Part shown: piece after piece, positions 39,795 through 50,117 of the stretch
How the letters are laid out: each line of letters begins with the position of its first letter
Position numbering within the stretch: position 1 is the first letter of the stretch
Assembly (NCBI RefSeq): GCF_002211785.1
Contig: NZ_CP022132.1
Coordinates: 1,922,001 to 1,986,000 of the forward strand
Source: Francisella halioticida
GTDB taxonomy: Bacteria; Pseudomonadota; Gammaproteobacteria; Francisellales; Francisellaceae
Direction: 5' to 3'
DNA length: 64,000 bases
Made by a program: the position numbers and the translations under genes
Notes under the pieces: generated by a model
Seen by the model: the letters and a program-made list of their open reading frames with translations, nothing else
What the model was told of the DNA's origin: nothing
The model's database searches: none

Positions 39795-41106
39795 TATAAT
39801 GTTCCCAGAAAAAGCTACTGATTTTAGAAAGATTTTTATTCCTAGATGTTAAAGTTAACTAGATAAATTAGGAAATGGATAAATGAGTAAAAAAAGAGTA
39901 ACGTATACAGCTGATTTTAAAGCTAAAGTAATTATAGAATTGCTAGAAGGCGATATGACAGTTAATGAGATAGCAAGTAAGTATGATTTACTTCCTAAAA
40001 ACGTGCACAATTGGAAGCAGCAATTTTTATCTAATGCTTGCTTAGCATTTGATAAAAGCTCTGTTGTTAAGGAGTATAAGCAGGAAATAGATGAGCTTAG
40101 AAAAGATAAAGATGCAACAAGTAAAGAACTAGTCGAGGTAATAGTAGAGAGGGATTTTTTAATGGGAAAGCTAAAAAGCTTGGTATCATCAAATGATAGA
40201 GTAAACTCTGTAGATACTAAGCTAGAATTATCTTTAAATAATCAGCTTAAACTATTATCTGTATCTAAGAGTGTGTACTATTATACACCAATATCAAAAT
40301 TTAGTAGTAATGATGATATTAGACTATTAAATGCAATAGATTTGATACATACTAAACATCCATATTATGGTACGAGAAGGCTAGTAAAGTTGCTAAATAG
40401 ATTAGGATTTCTAGTTGGAAGGAAGCTAATCAAAAGTGCTATGGAATTCATGGGTATTAAGGCATTGTATCCTAAAAAAAAGACAACTGTCATTAATAAG
40501 CAACACAAGAAATATCCATACTTACTTAATGTATTTAAAAATGAGACGAATCAGGTTGTTATAGATAAAGCTAATAAGGTATGGAGTGCTGATATCACGT
40601 ATATTAGACTAGAATGTGGGTATGCATATTTAGCAGCCATAATAGATTGGCATAGCAAGAAAACACTAGCTTGGAAGATTTCTAATACTATGGATACACA
40701 TCTAACAACTAGTGTGTTAAAAGAAGCGTTATTTAAATATGGTAAACCTGATATCTTTAACTCTGATCAAGGAACTCAATATACAGCAAAAGAGCATATT
40801 AAAATATTATCTGATAATAAAATAAATATATCTATGGATGCTAAAGGAAGATCTATAGATAATATTGCAATTGAGAGATTTTGGAGAACACTGAAATATG
40901 AAAATGTTTATCCGGCATCATATATAACTATGAAAGAGGCTAAAGTAGGTATCAAAGAATATATTGATATTTACAACAATGAAAGACTACATTCTAGTAT
41001 TGGATATATGACTCCTGATGAAGTATATTCTGGTATTTTAGATGCTGCATAAAAGCAAGGAATAAAAATATTTTATAAAGTGGTATTGAATAACAGGGAC
41101 AGTTTA
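39795..41106 (+). mobile_element. IS-B copy 3, intact
   Basis: The element is 1,312 bp, with left end TATAATGTTCCC and right end GGGACAGTTTA (reverse complement TAAACTGTCCC). GTT flanks both sides (39792-39794 and 41107-41109), consistent with a 3-bp IS3-type target duplication. It appears to be the most recent insertion in the window. Confidence 0.9.
39883..41052 (+). CDS. IS-B transposase, single intact frame
   Basis: This 389-residue IS3-family transposase is made as one frame rather than through OrfA/OrfB frameshifting. The N-terminal HTH (TYTADFKAKVIIELLEGDMT to KNVHNWKQQF, residues 6-50) leads into a coiled segment (about 60-100). A helical linker follows, then the DDE core: WSADITYI, NSDQGTQYTA and IERFWRTLK. 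The C terminus is YNNERLHSSIGYMTPDEV. AGGAAATGG precedes the ATG. This is the only uninterrupted transposase in the window and could mobilise the damaged IS-B copies. Confidence 0.92.
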   Translation: MSKKRVTYTADFKAKVIIELLEGDMTVNEIASKYDLLPKNVHNWKQQFLSNACLAFDKSSVVKEYKQEIDELRKDKDATSKELVEVIVERDFLMGKLKSLVSSNDRVNSVDTKLELSLNNQLKLLSVSKSVYYYTPISKFSSNDDIRLLNAIDLIHTKHPYYGTRRLVKLLNRLGFLVGRKLIKSAMEFMGIKALYPKKKTTVINKQHKKYPYLLNVFKNETNQVVIDKANKVWSADITYIRLECGYAYLAAIIDWHSKKTLAWKISNTMDTHLTTSVLKEALFKYGKPDIFNSDQGTQYTAKEHIKILSDNKINISMDAKGRSIDNIAIERFWRTLKYENVYPASYITMKEAKVGIKEYIDIYNNERLHSSIGYMTPDEVYSGILDAA

Positions 41107-41227
41107 GTTATTCCTTTTCACATTAAAATCAATTATAAAAAAACGAACTAATTAAATTCAATAATATCTGCTAAGCAAAGTGAATAAGTTTAAAATATTA
41201 AAATCAGTTAATAAATATTTACACTAA

Positions 41228-42217
41228 TTACTGTGTATCAAAAAGAGCTCTTATAAAGTCTTTTGCATTAAAAGCTTGAAGATCATCTATTTTCTCTCCA
41301 ACACCAACGAATCTAAGTGGTAAACCAAGCTTTCTAGCTATCGAGAAAACAATTCCTCCCTTAGCTGTACCATCAAGTTTTGTTATAGTTATTCCAGTAA
41401 GATCAATTATATCATGAAAAGCCTCAGCTTGGCTAAGAGCATTACCCCCCGTTGTCGCATCGACTACAAGCATAACTTCATGAGGAGCAGATCTATCTAC
41501 TTTCTTAATAACTTTAACTACTTTTTTAAGCTCTTGCATAAGATTATCTTTATTATGTAACCTACCTGCAGTATCAGCGATCACAACGTCTACTTCTTTT
41601 ACCCTAGCAGAGCCAATAGCATCATATATTACAGAAGCACTATCAGCACCTTCATGTCGATATATCACTTGAGTATTATTTCTATCTCCCCATTCACAGA
41701 GTTGTTCTACAGCTGCAGCCCTAAAAGTATCTCCAGCAGCAAGCATAACAGACTTACCTTGAGATTGTAGCTTCTTTGTAAGTTTGCCTATTGTTGTAGT
41801 TTTACCAACTCCATTAACACCTACCACTAGTATTACATAAGGAGCATTGTCTGAATTAATTTCTAAAGGTTGCTGGCAAGGTAGTATTATTTCTGTTAAT
41901 TTTTGCTGAATTATATCATTAAGCTTATCAGCTGTTTGTAACTCATTTCTTGCTACTTTATCACGTAAATGTTTTATTATCTCATCCGTAGCTTCAACAC
42001 CAACATCAGCAGTTAAAAGCTGCATTTCGATATCTTCAAGAAGATCCTCATCGACAACCTTTTGCCCCATTAATAGAGTGCTTAGACCACCCCCAAACTT
42101 ACCTGCAGTTTTTGAGAGTCCTGATTGTAGCCTTGAAAATAGTCTTTTCTTATTATTCTCTGGTTGGGTCGAGGAAACATAATTACTTTCGACATTTTTT
42201 TTCTTTTTAAAAAGCAT
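41228..42217 (-). CDS. ftsY: Signal recognition particle receptor FtsY
   Basis: This GTPase docks SRP-ribosome complexes at the membrane. The NG domain shows GVNGVGKTTTIGKL (P-loop, near residue 133), DTAGRLHNKDNLM and TKLDGTAKGG. At 329 residues it has only a short basic N terminus instead of the long acidic A domain of E. coli FtsY. It is read in the same direction as the upstream FimV-like gene, 30 bases away. Confidence 0.96.
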   Translation of the reverse strand: MLFKKKKNVESNYVSSTQPENNKKRLFSRLQSGLSKTAGKFGGGLSTLLMGQKVVDEDLLEDIEMQLLTADVGVEATDEIIKHLRDKVARNELQTADKLNDIIQQKLTEIILPCQQPLEINSDNAPYVILVVGVNGVGKTTTIGKLTKKLQSQGKSVMLAAGDTFRAAAVEQLCEWGDRNNTQVIYRHEGADSASVIYDAIGSARVKEVDVVIADTAGRLHNKDNLMQELKKVVKVIKKVDRSAPHEVMLVVDATTGGNALSQAEAFHDIIDLTGITITKLDGTAKGGIVFSIARKLGLPLRFVGVGEKIDDLQAFNAKDFIRALFDTQ

Positions 42218-42247
42218 TTTTTTCTCTAAAAATTATGTTAAACAGGC

Positions 42248-43654
42248 TTATTCAAAGTATTTGTCTCTAAGCTTAGCAATTTTCTGATGTAATGGATCAA
42301 ACATGCTCACTATATTCTTAGATTTAATAAAGTGAACTTCTCCCTCAAAAGCAATTTCATCGCCAGCCTGAGCATAAACTTCCAAAAGCCTATAACGTAA
42401 CTCAATATTATTTGGATTTTTTTCCAGCGCATCTTGTATTGTTATACTAGCTTCAAGATATTTTTCACTGTCTAAGTATTGTTCAATTAGCTCATCTATA
42501 TACTGAAGCTCTTGCTCAGTTTGGTCTTGAGAATCAAGCTCTTCAACTTCGTTATAATCATTGCCAACAATCACATCATCACTGGTAGTCTCAAATACTA
42601 CACCTTTTTCAGTTTTAATAGCTACATTTTTTTGATTCTGAAAATCACTCTCTAGACTTTTAATATCTAAGTCTTTAGATTCTCCTTCAACATTAGACTC
42701 CTGTTGATCTATTTCTAGCTTATCTTCAGAGTTTGATTTTTCATTATTAGCAAAAAAATCGAATTCTTCTTGAGAGGTCTGCTGCTGAGCATTATCAGAT
42801 TTATAAAAATCATTATCTGACACAACTGGAGAAATCCTTGACATTAAGTGATCTCTTTTTCTTTTGCCTAAAATCTCTAACTTTTGTTCTTTTTTAGAAT
42901 TTCTACCTTCCCAAAACTTTTTAGCTATGAAAAATATTACTGCTAAAATAGCTATATAAACTATTAGTTTAAACAAAGAAGAGAAAAGTGATCCTGAATT
43001 TTCATCCAACGATGCTGTCTCACTTATACTATTAGAGTCAATACCACTATTTAAGTTACTTCCATATGTTTCTGAAGCACTACTATTTGCAGGATTACTA
43101 TTCCCAGGAACTAACACTGGTATCTTATCCTGACTAATTACACTAGGTACTGCTGATGTTTCTGAAGCACTACTATTTGCAGGATTACTATTCCCAGGAA
43201 CTAACACTGGTATCTTATCCTGACTAATTACACTAGGTACTGCTGATGTGATCGTTTCTTTTGGTGTTGGAACCATAGATTTATCACTAAGCCTAGCTTT
43301 ACCAGAGTTATTTGGAGTAGATGGCAAGTTATTATCTGACTGATCGTATGAACCTTGAATCATCTGATTTCTAACTAAAGTCAAGCCATCTTCAACTTCA
43401 CCCTTTGTTGTCGGAATAGCCAGCTTATCGCCGATTTTTATTCTATTATCGACAATACCGGGTATTTCTGATTTATTTATTCCTTTTATAGCATCCGTCA
43501 ATTCAGAATTACTTATCCCCTTTACTGAATGAATTTTTGCTATCTTATATAAATAATCTCCCGACTTAACAGTATATATTTCCATTGATAAAGCTGACTG
43601 TATAGCTGCTAAAGCAACCCCAGCAATAAGAATTTTATTGATACCTTTAAACAT
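42248..43654 (-). CDS. FimV-like LysM protein
   Basis: This is a 468-residue inner-membrane protein. A signal peptide or anchor (about 1-23) is followed by a LysM-type peptidoglycan-binding segment (IYTVKSGDYLYKIAKIH, to about 75). A Ser/Pro/Asn-rich linker holds an exact 30-residue duplication. A membrane segment (about 228-247, LIVYIAILAVIFFIAKKFW) leads to a Glu/Asp-rich cytoplasmic region and a C-terminal FimV-type TPR domain (YLEASITIQDALEKNPNNIE). FimV proteins support type IV pilus assembly and polarity; the window's pilin operon is decaying. Confidence 0.8.
   Translation of the reverse strand: MFKGINKILIAGVALAAIQSALSMEIYTVKSGDYLYKIAKIHSVKGISNSELTDAIKGINKSEIPGIVDNRIKIGDKLAIPTTKGEVEDGLTLVRNQMIQGSYDQSDNNLPSTPNNSGKARLSDKSMVPTPKETITSAVPSVISQDKIPVLVPGNSNPANSSASETSAVPSVISQDKIPVLVPGNSNPANSSASETYGSNLNSGIDSNSISETASLDENSGSLFSSLFKLIVYIAILAVIFFIAKKFWEGRNSKKEQKLEILGKRKRDHLMSRISPVVSDNDFYKSDNAQQQTSQEEFDFFANNEKSNSEDKLEIDQQESNVEGESKDLDIKSLESDFQNQKNVAIKTEKGVVFETTSDDVIVGNDYNEVEELDSQDQTEQELQYIDELIEQYLDSEKYLEASITIQDALEKNPNNIELRYRLLEVYAQAGDEIAFEGEVHFIKSKNIVSMFDPLHQKIAKLRDKYFE
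43067..43246 (-). repeat. 90-bp perfect tandem duplication in fimV-like gene
   Basis: The unit at 43067-43156 repeats without change at 43157-43246. It encodes 30 residues (SAVPSVISQDKIPVLVPG... per unit) in the periplasmic linker. The identity implies recent duplication or ongoing recombination. Confidence 0.95.
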
Positions 43655-43728
43655 TTAGCACCCTAGTAACCTATAAACAAAGACTTGAAAATTATAGCAT
43701 ATTTTTTCTACTTAAAAAGCATATGATT

Positions 43729-45306
43729 TTAATGCTCTCTTGTCGCACTGAAAATAATATCTGGATTTTTATCTTGAGCCAACTGCAAATTGACACCTGT
43801 AGGTGCAAGATACGTTAGATAACCAGCCCCATCATATGCCAAATTAGCCTCATATTTTTTCTTAAAATCATTGAGCTTTTTGCCATCATCACAAAAAAAC
43901 CAACGTGCCAAAACAACATTCACACCTTCATAAGAACACTTTACATTATACTCTGTTGCTAAACGTTGAGCAACCACATCAAATTGTAAAACACCAACGG
44001 CTCCAACAACTAAATCATTAGATATTATAGGCTTAAATACTTGCGTAGCACCCTCTTCAGAAAGCTGTACTAAACCTTTTTGTAATGCTTTCATTTTCAA
44101 TGGGTCATTTAATTTGACCCTTTTAAATATCTCAGGAGCAAAATTAGGTATTCCTTTAAATTTTAATTTCTCACCTTGTGTAAAACTATCACCAATTTGG
44201 ATACTTCCATGATTATGTAAGCCTATAATATCTCCAGCATAACCTTCTTCAACCTGAGTTCTCTCTCCTGCCATAAATGTTAAAGCTTTTGAAATTTGCA
44301 TCATCTTACTTGTTCTTTCATGAAAAATTTTCATTCCTTTCTCATACTTACCAGAACAAATTCTAAAGAATGCTATCCTATCTCTATGTTTTTCATCCAT
44401 ATTGGCCTGAATTTTAAAAACAAAACCACTTAGTTTTTTCTCATCTGTCTGGACACTTCTTTGATCAGCTTCACGATGCTGAGGTGCAGGAGCATATTTT
44501 GTAAACCCATCCATCATTTCTTTGACACCAAAATTACTTAATGCCGTACCAAAATATACAGGAGTAATTTTACCTTCTAAGAATTCTTGCTCGTCAAATC
44601 GATGACTCGCTCCTCTTACAAGCTCAATTTCCATTTCTAGATCATCATATAAATCTAAACCTATAGAATCTTTAGCGTTTTCCAAGCCTTTTATTTTTTT
44701 ATATGGATAAATCTCATGACCATGACCTGTTTCAAATAAAGTAACTTCATCATTATAAAGATCATAAACACCTTTATAGTACTTGCCCATACCAATAGGC
44801 CAGTTCATGGGAGCACATTTAATCTTAAGGATATCTTCAACCTCATCCAAAAGTTCTAATGGATCACGAGTATCTCTATCAAATTTATTCATAAAAGTCA
44901 CAATAGGAGTATCACGTAGGCGACAGACATTCATCAGTTTAATAGTTCTATCTTCAACACCTTTGACAGCATCTACAACCATTAAAGCTGAATCAACTGC
45001 TGTAAGTGTACGGTACGTATCTTCTGAAAAGTCTTCATGTCCCGGAGTATCAAGTAAATTAACCACACGATCATTATATGGGAACTGCATCACAGAGGTA
45101 GTTATTGAAATACCTCTTTGTTTTTCCATTTCCATCCAGTCAGATGTTGCATGCACACCACTCTTTTTTGCCTTAACTGTTCCTGCTGTTTTAATGGCAT
45201 TTCCAAAAAGGAGCATTTTCTCCGTGATAGTTGTTTTACCTGCATCTGGATGCGAAATAATAGCAAAAGTTCTACGTTTTGCAATTTGTTTTAGTAGTTC
45301 GTTCAT
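43729..45306 (-). CDS. prfC: Peptide chain release factor 3
   Basis: This GTPase recycles RF1/RF2 from the ribosome. At 525 residues it has the P-loop [15 protein letters not shown] (near residue 20), [18 protein letters not shown] and the NKFDRD base-recognition motif. GGAGACATA stands before the ATG at 45306. The length and C-terminal domains match the family. Confidence 0.97.
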   Translation of the reverse strand: MNELLKQIAKRRTFAIISHPDAGKTTITEKMLLFGNAIKTAGTVKAKKSGVHATSDWMEMEKQRGISITTSVMQFPYNDRVVNLLDTPGHEDFSEDTYRTLTAVDSALMVVDAVKGVEDRTIKLMNVCRLRDTPIVTFMNKFDRDTRDPLELLDEVEDILKIKCAPMNWPIGMGKYYKGVYDLYNDEVTLFETGHGHEIYPYKKIKGLENAKDSIGLDLYDDLEMEIELVRGASHRFDEQEFLEGKITPVYFGTALSNFGVKEMMDGFTKYAPAPQHREADQRSVQTDEKKLSGFVFKIQANMDEKHRDRIAFFRICSGKYEKGMKIFHERTSKMMQISKALTFMAGERTQVEEGYAGDIIGLHNHGSIQIGDSFTQGEKLKFKGIPNFAPEIFKRVKLNDPLKMKALQKGLVQLSEEGATQVFKPIISNDLVVGAVGVLQFDVVAQRLATEYNVKCSYEGVNVVLARWFFCDDGKKLNDFKKKYEANLAYDGAGYLTYLAPTGVNLQLAQDKNPDIIFSATREH

Positions 45307-45457
45307 TATGTCTCCAATTTTTAGAAGTTATAATTAAACCATCATTAAAACTATAACTTACTAATCCTCCTGAATTTATTTCAAGATCTTTAAAGTTTAT
45401 TCTATAGTGATATGCTGAAGTAAAGTCAGCATGACGACTTAATATTAATCTAGTCAT
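45272..45457 (-). CDS. Possible small ORF upstream of prfC
   Basis: A 61-codon frame starts at 45457 and overlaps the first 35 bases of prfC. The first 45 codons look protein-like ([18 protein letters not shown]). The last part is the prfC start in another frame. I see no strong ribosome site and no family. It may be a leader peptide or a chance frame. Confidence 0.25.
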   Translation of the reverse strand: MTRLILSRHADFTSAYHYRINFKDLEINSGGLVSYSFNDGLIITSKNWRHNERTTKTNCKT

Positions 45458-45496
45458 AAATATTTAATTAAAGAAGTTTACTAAAAATATTTCACT

Positions 45497-46120
45497 TTAA
45501 AAACTAAAATAATTATCTAATATTTTATACATTTGCTTTTCAATACTAGCTATAGACTGAGAGGCATCAATTTCTACTGCCCTATTTGATTCTTTAACAA
45601 GATCTTTAAAAACTTCTCGAGTTCTATTAAAAAACTTAAGACCGGCCTGTTCTATCCTATCTGGACTACCTACCTTGTTAGCTCTCAGTAAACCAATTAT
45701 AGGATCAATATCAAGGTATATAATTAAATCAGGCTCGCAATTTTTAAGAAAACCATTATTTAAAGCTCTTATTTTTTTTGAATCAATACCCCTACCACCA
45801 CCTTGATAGGCCATACTTGACCAATAAAATCTATCTGAGACTACATTTAATCCTTTTTGTAAAGATGGATTTATCAAACTATGCACATGCTGCAATCTAC
45901 TTGCATACATTAAAAGCAATTCAGTATCAGAATGCACAGATTCATCTGTATAATTTTTTAATGCTAATCTTCTAATATCTTCAGCTATTTTTGTTCCACC
46001 AGGTTCGCGAGTATAAACTGCCGGTAAATTTTTTCCCTGTAAATACTTCTTAATAAAACCAATAGCTGTACTTTTGCCAGCCCCATCAAGTCCCTCTATT
46101 ACAATAAATTTACTTTGCAT
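45497..46120 (-). CDS. tmk: Thymidylate kinase
   Basis: This enzyme phosphorylates dTMP to dTDP. The 207-residue protein has the P-loop [12 protein letters not shown], the DR(Y/F) dTMP motif in [19 protein letters not shown], and a lid region. TREPGG is the substrate-binding loop. It follows nupC by 10 bases, extending the nucleoside salvage group. Confidence 0.95.
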   Translation of the reverse strand: MQSKFIVIEGLDGAGKSTAIGFIKKYLQGKNLPAVYTREPGGTKIAEDIRRLALKNYTDESVHSDTELLLMYASRLQHVHSLINPSLQKGLNVVSDRFYWSSMAYQGGGRGIDSKKIRALNNGFLKNCEPDLIIYLDIDPIIGLLRANKVGSPDRIEQAGLKFFNRTREVFKDLVKESNRAVEIDASQSIASIEKQMYKILDNYFSF

Positions 46121-46130
46121 CTTTTAACCT

Positions 46131-47354
46131 TTAAACAACAAACCCTACTATCACAGCAGATAACAAGCTAACTAACACAGCTCCATATAAAATCTTCAAA
46201 CTAAATTTTGCCACTTTTACAGATGCCTCTTTGCTAAGAGCCTGAATAGCTCCAATAATAATACCTATCGATGCAAAATTTGCAAAAGATATAAGAAAAA
46301 CAGATACTACAGCTTTTGTGTGTGATGTTAACTCAGCAGAATGCTTAACCATAAAGTCTATAGCTGCAAACTCATTAGTAACTATCTTGGTACCCATTAT
46401 TTGACCTGCCAAATGAATCTGATTATTAGGAATGTGCAAAACCCATGCAAATGGATAAAAAACATAACCTAAAATTCCTGTAAACGATATACTAAATATA
46501 GAAATAAATAACGTATTTAATAAACTGATCAATGCTATAAAACCTATTAGCATTGCACACACAATTACGGCCACCTTGAAACCATCTAAAATATACTCTG
46601 TCAACATTTCAAAGAAACTTTGTTTTTCTGATCTCTCATCATATGCTTCATGTAAACTATCAAAGCTTATATCTTCTGATTTATCATATGGATTAATAAC
46701 AGTAAGCACAAAAAATGTACCAAACATATTCATCACCATAGCGACTATAACAAACTTAGGATCAAAACCATTCTTCACACTAAGCATTTGCATATAAGCT
46801 CCTGAAATAGCCAATGATACCGTAGACATGGCTGTAGCTGCCATCGTGTACAAAACATTTGATGGCAAATGACCTATAATCTTCTTATATGCAATAAAGT
46901 TCTCTGACTGACCAACAGATAGAGAGCTTACAGCATTAAATGATTCCAATCTTCCCATCCCTGTAATCTTAGACAAAATAAAACCAACAACCTTGATAAT
47001 AACAGGTAATATTTTGAAATACTGTAAAATACCAATTAATGCTGACATAAGAACTATAGGCATACCTACAGTAAAGAAAAATAAATGTCCACCATCCATA
47101 TCAGTAAGGGAACCAAAAATAAATCTAGTTCCATCATTAGCACACTGAAGCAATACATCAAAACCTCTAACGATAACACCTACAATATCTTCACCAATAG
47201 AAGATCTTAGTAGAAAATAAGCTAACAATATTTGTACAATGAGTATTATGCCCAAATAATTATAGCGTATTTTTTTTCTATCACTACTCCACAAAAACGA
47301 TAAGATAAAAACAACAACAACACCTAAAACAAAAAATATCAATTTAGTAATCAT
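46131..47354 (-). CDS. nupC: Concentrative nucleoside transporter
   Basis: This CNT-family sodium- or proton-coupled nucleoside importer has 407 residues and about 8-10 membrane segments. The family core reads VGQSENFIAYKKIIGHL, TMAATAMSTVSLAISGAYM, GTKIVTNEFAAIDF and SFANFASIGIIIGAI. It overlaps deoC by 11 bases, giving a deoB-deoC-nupC salvage operon. Confidence 0.92.
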   Translation of the reverse strand: MITKLIFFVLGVVVVFILSFLWSSDRKKIRYNYLGIILIVQILLAYFLLRSSIGEDIVGVIVRGFDVLLQCANDGTRFIFGSLTDMDGGHLFFFTVGMPIVLMSALIGILQYFKILPVIIKVVGFILSKITGMGRLESFNAVSSLSVGQSENFIAYKKIIGHLPSNVLYTMAATAMSTVSLAISGAYMQMLSVKNGFDPKFVIVAMVMNMFGTFFVLTVINPYDKSEDISFDSLHEAYDERSEKQSFFEMLTEYILDGFKVAVIVCAMLIGFIALISLLNTLFISIFSISFTGILGYVFYPFAWVLHIPNNQIHLAGQIMGTKIVTNEFAAIDFMVKHSAELTSHTKAVVSVFLISFANFASIGIIIGAIQALSKEASVKVAKFSLKILYGAVLVSLLSAVIVGFVV

Positions 47355-48081
47355 TTTTTTCTAACCTTAAATTATTTAATAAGTTATCTAAAAGACTACT
47401 TACGCCCAACCTAAAAGTTGTGGGATTCACATACTCTTTGCCGAGTATCTCATCAGCTAATTCAACATATGTAACTGCTTGTGCGTAGTTCTTTATTCCA
47501 CCAGAAGCTTTAAACCCTACTTTTTCATCTAATTCTTTAATAATCTTTAACATTGTTTCAGCAGCTTCAAGAGTTGCCCCGATCTTAGTCCTTCCTGTTG
47601 ATGTTTTTATAAAATCTGCGCCAGCAACTATGACATCAGAAGATACTCTTTCAATCAAATCTCTTGATTGAAGCTCACCAGACTCTATTATTACTTTAAG
47701 TACTTTATTACTACAGAGATCTTTAACCTGAGAGACCATATGCTTTGATCTTTCAGAGCTTTCTTTCTCAATATACTCTTTATAATCTATAACCAAATCA
47801 ATTTCATCAGCGCCTAATATCAAAGCTTGTTTTGTCTCACTAAGGACATCTTTAATACTAGCACCCCCACTAGGAAAATTAACTACAGTGGCAACTTTAA
47901 AATTTTCCCCAAGCTCTTTTTTAACAGCTGGAATAAACTCTTTATAAACGCATAAAGCAGCAACATCACCTAGGGAGTTTTTAGCTTTAGAGCACAGTTT
48001 AAGAATATCTTCGTCTGTATCATCACCACCTAATAGTGTTAAATCCATGAGTGATACTATTTTTTGTTTACTAATCATCAT
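47344..48081 (-). CDS. deoC: Deoxyribose-phosphate aldolase
   Basis: This class I aldolase splits 2-deoxyribose-5-phosphate to glyceraldehyde-3-phosphate and acetaldehyde. The Schiff-base Lys is in GADFIKTSTGRTKIG, with GFKASGGIKNY providing the second Lys. DEIDLVIDY is the phosphate-region strand. I start at 48081 because the family begins near MISKQKIVSLMDLTLL. A longer frame to 48105 exists but overlaps deoB further. Confidence 0.93.
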   Translation of the reverse strand: MMISKQKIVSLMDLTLLGGDDTDEDILKLCSKAKNSLGDVAALCVYKEFIPAVKKELGENFKVATVVNFPSGGASIKDVLSETKQALILGADEIDLVIDYKEYIEKESSERSKHMVSQVKDLCSNKVLKVIIESGELQSRDLIERVSSDVIVAGADFIKTSTGRTKIGATLEAAETMLKIIKELDEKVGFKASGGIKNYAQAVTYVELADEILGKEYVNPTTFRLGVSSLLDNLLNNLRLEKNDY

Positions 48082-49312
48082 TTTTCTCAAATATTGATTT
48101 ACCAAAACTTAATGGCTCAACTCCCATAAAATCAGCAATACTCTGACCAATATCAGCAAAAGTATTTCTTTGTCCAATGAATTCAGATTCTATTTTCTTA
48201 CCCCAAAGTAAGAATGGTATACATTCTCTGGTGTGATCAGAACCTGGAGCTGTTGGATCACAACCATGATCTGCTGCTAATATAACGATAGTATCATCAT
48301 CTAATAAGTTATCTAAGTCGGAAACTCTTGTATCTAGATATTCTAAAGCTTTGCCATAACCTTTAGGATTTCTACGATGTCCATAGCTTGAATCCAAATC
48401 AACAAAGTTAGTAAATATAAGTGTATTTCCCTTTGCTAAAGAATATTCTGACACAGTTTTATCAAAAAGCTCTTCTAAACCTGTTGCTTTAAGTTGTTTA
48501 CTAATACCTTGATTTGCATAAATATCCGCAATCTTGCCAATTGAGACAACTTTTCCACCGGCTTGTTTCAGCTTATCTAGTAGAGTAGGTCCTGGAGGTA
48601 AAATTGAAAAGTCTTTACGGTTGCCCGTACGAACATACTCATCTGCAGATTCTCCAATAAATGGGCGCGCAATAACTCTACCTACTTTCATTCCCATATC
48701 ATCAAGAATCTCTCGGGCAATCTTACAAATATTTAAAAGCTTATCTAAACCAAAATAATCTTCATGAGCAGCAATTTGAAAAACACTATCTGCTGATGTG
48801 TATACTATAGGTTTTTTAGTTACGCAACTTTCACAACCATGCTCTTTGAGAACTTCAGTCCCAGATGCATACCCAGCATCTATAAAACCATCCTTAAGAC
48901 CTGCTTTATCAACCCACCTCTCTATAAATTCTTGATCAAAGCAACTTTGATTTTCTTTTGTAGTGAAATAATACCAGTCAAACATTACAGGTACACCTGC
49001 AAGTTCCCAATGTCCACTAGGAGTATCTTTACCTTTACTTATTTCAGCACAATAACCATATTTTGAATTTACAATGCTATCAGATATTGAGATATCTTGA
49101 GCTAACAAAGCATTCCTATTATGCTCAGCAACTTTCTTAAGACCTCTTTTAGAGAGGTTTGGCAATTTAAGATTCATGCCATTTTTACTAAAATATTCAA
49201 CTATATGGCCTAATGTGTCTGAACCTTGATCACCAAACTGTGCCGCATCAGGGGCCTGACCAATACCAAATGAGTCAAACATTAAAATAACTACTTTTTT
49301 ATTTTTTAACAT
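48071..49312 (-). CDS. deoB: Phosphopentomutase
   Basis: This enzyme interconverts (deoxy)ribose-1- and 5-phosphates, linking nucleoside phosphorolysis to central metabolism. The 413-residue alkaline-phosphatase-superfamily enzyme has metal ligands in MFDSFGIGQAPDA, the active Thr in KGKDTPSGHWELAG, and ILAADHGCDPTAPGSDHTRE. It heads the deoB-deoC-nupC cluster and overlaps deoC by about 11 bases. Confidence 0.96.
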   Translation of the reverse strand: MLKNKKVVILMFDSFGIGQAPDAAQFGDQGSDTLGHIVEYFSKNGMNLKLPNLSKRGLKKVAEHNRNALLAQDISISDSIVNSKYGYCAEISKGKDTPSGHWELAGVPVMFDWYYFTTKENQSCFDQEFIERWVDKAGLKDGFIDAGYASGTEVLKEHGCESCVTKKPIVYTSADSVFQIAAHEDYFGLDKLLNICKIAREILDDMGMKVGRVIARPFIGESADEYVRTGNRKDFSILPPGPTLLDKLKQAGGKVVSIGKIADIYANQGISKQLKATGLEELFDKTVSEYSLAKGNTLIFTNFVDLDSSYGHRRNPKGYGKALEYLDTRVSDLDNLLDDDTIVILAADHGCDPTAPGSDHTRECIPFLLWGKKIESEFIGQRNTFADIGQSIADFMGVEPLSFGKSIFEKNDD

Positions 49313-49331
49313 TTCATAGAACCTTTTGATT

Positions 49332-50099
49332 TTAATTATTCTCTAAGAATGCAATTCTTATACCGCGTAAAATTAAATCAGGAGATATTTCATCAAATAT
49401 CCCTTCATCTTTAAACAAATTAGCAAAACCACCTGTTGCTATAGTATACACATTCTTATTTTTTAGTTCTCCTAGACTTCTATTCTTAAGCTCTCTTAAA
49501 GCTCCAAGGTGACCATAATATAGTCCAGATCGAATATTAGTCTTAGTATCATAGCCAATAGTAACCTCTGGTTTTATAATGGTTACAGAGGATAATTGAG
49601 AAGCTCCCTCGCATAAAGCATTTAATGACAATTTGACACCAGGCATAATTGAACCACTCAAGTACTGTCTGTCTTTAGTAACAACATCAAAAGTAGTTGC
49701 TGTTCCTAAATCTATTATTAGAAGATCTTTATTTGGATGATCTGCTACAGCTCCAATACAACTAGCAATCCGATCAGCTCCTACTTGGTGTGCTTCAACC
49801 GCTGACATATCAAGACCTGTATTATCCATACTAATAAAAAATGGTTTAATATCAAAGTATTTTATAACTGCAGACCCTAATGAATAGTTAAGATGAGGCA
49901 CTACAGAAGATATTGCACAACCATCTATTTTATTTAAATCTACAGAATTTTCTCTCAAAGCTTGTCTTAAAAAAACTCCCATCTGATCTGAAGTCGAATC
50001 AACCGATGAAGTTGAATATCTAATTTGGCTAACTATCTGTTCTCCTTCAAAAACTCCAATATGCATATGAGAGTTGCCTACATCCATTACTAGTAGCAT
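49332..50099 (-). CDS. coaX: Type III pantothenate kinase
   Basis: This is the first step of coenzyme A synthesis, using the CoaX fold. At 255 residues it has DVGNSHMHIGVFEG (ATP-binding), LLIIDLGTATTFDVV, GADRIASCIGA and YLSGSIMPGVKLS. No coaA-type kinase is seen in the window. It lies 18 bases downstream of polA on the same strand. Confidence 0.95.
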   Translation of the reverse strand: MLLVMDVGNSHMHIGVFEGEQIVSQIRYSTSSVDSTSDQMGVFLRQALRENSVDLNKIDGCAISSVVPHLNYSLGSAVIKYFDIKPFFISMDNTGLDMSAVEAHQVGADRIASCIGAVADHPNKDLLIIDLGTATTFDVVTKDRQYLSGSIMPGVKLSLNALCEGASQLSSVTIIKPEVTIGYDTKTNIRSGLYYGHLGALRELKNRSLGELKNKNVYTIATGGFANLFKDEGIFDEISPDLILRGIRIAFLENN

Positions 50100-50117
50100 A
50101 ATAAATCCTAATATATA

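Noticed and set aside
44783-45337. 184-codon plus-strand frame opposite prfC
   Set aside because: It is antisense to the well-supported prfC gene and reads as Ser/Thr/Ile-rich non-homologous sequence.
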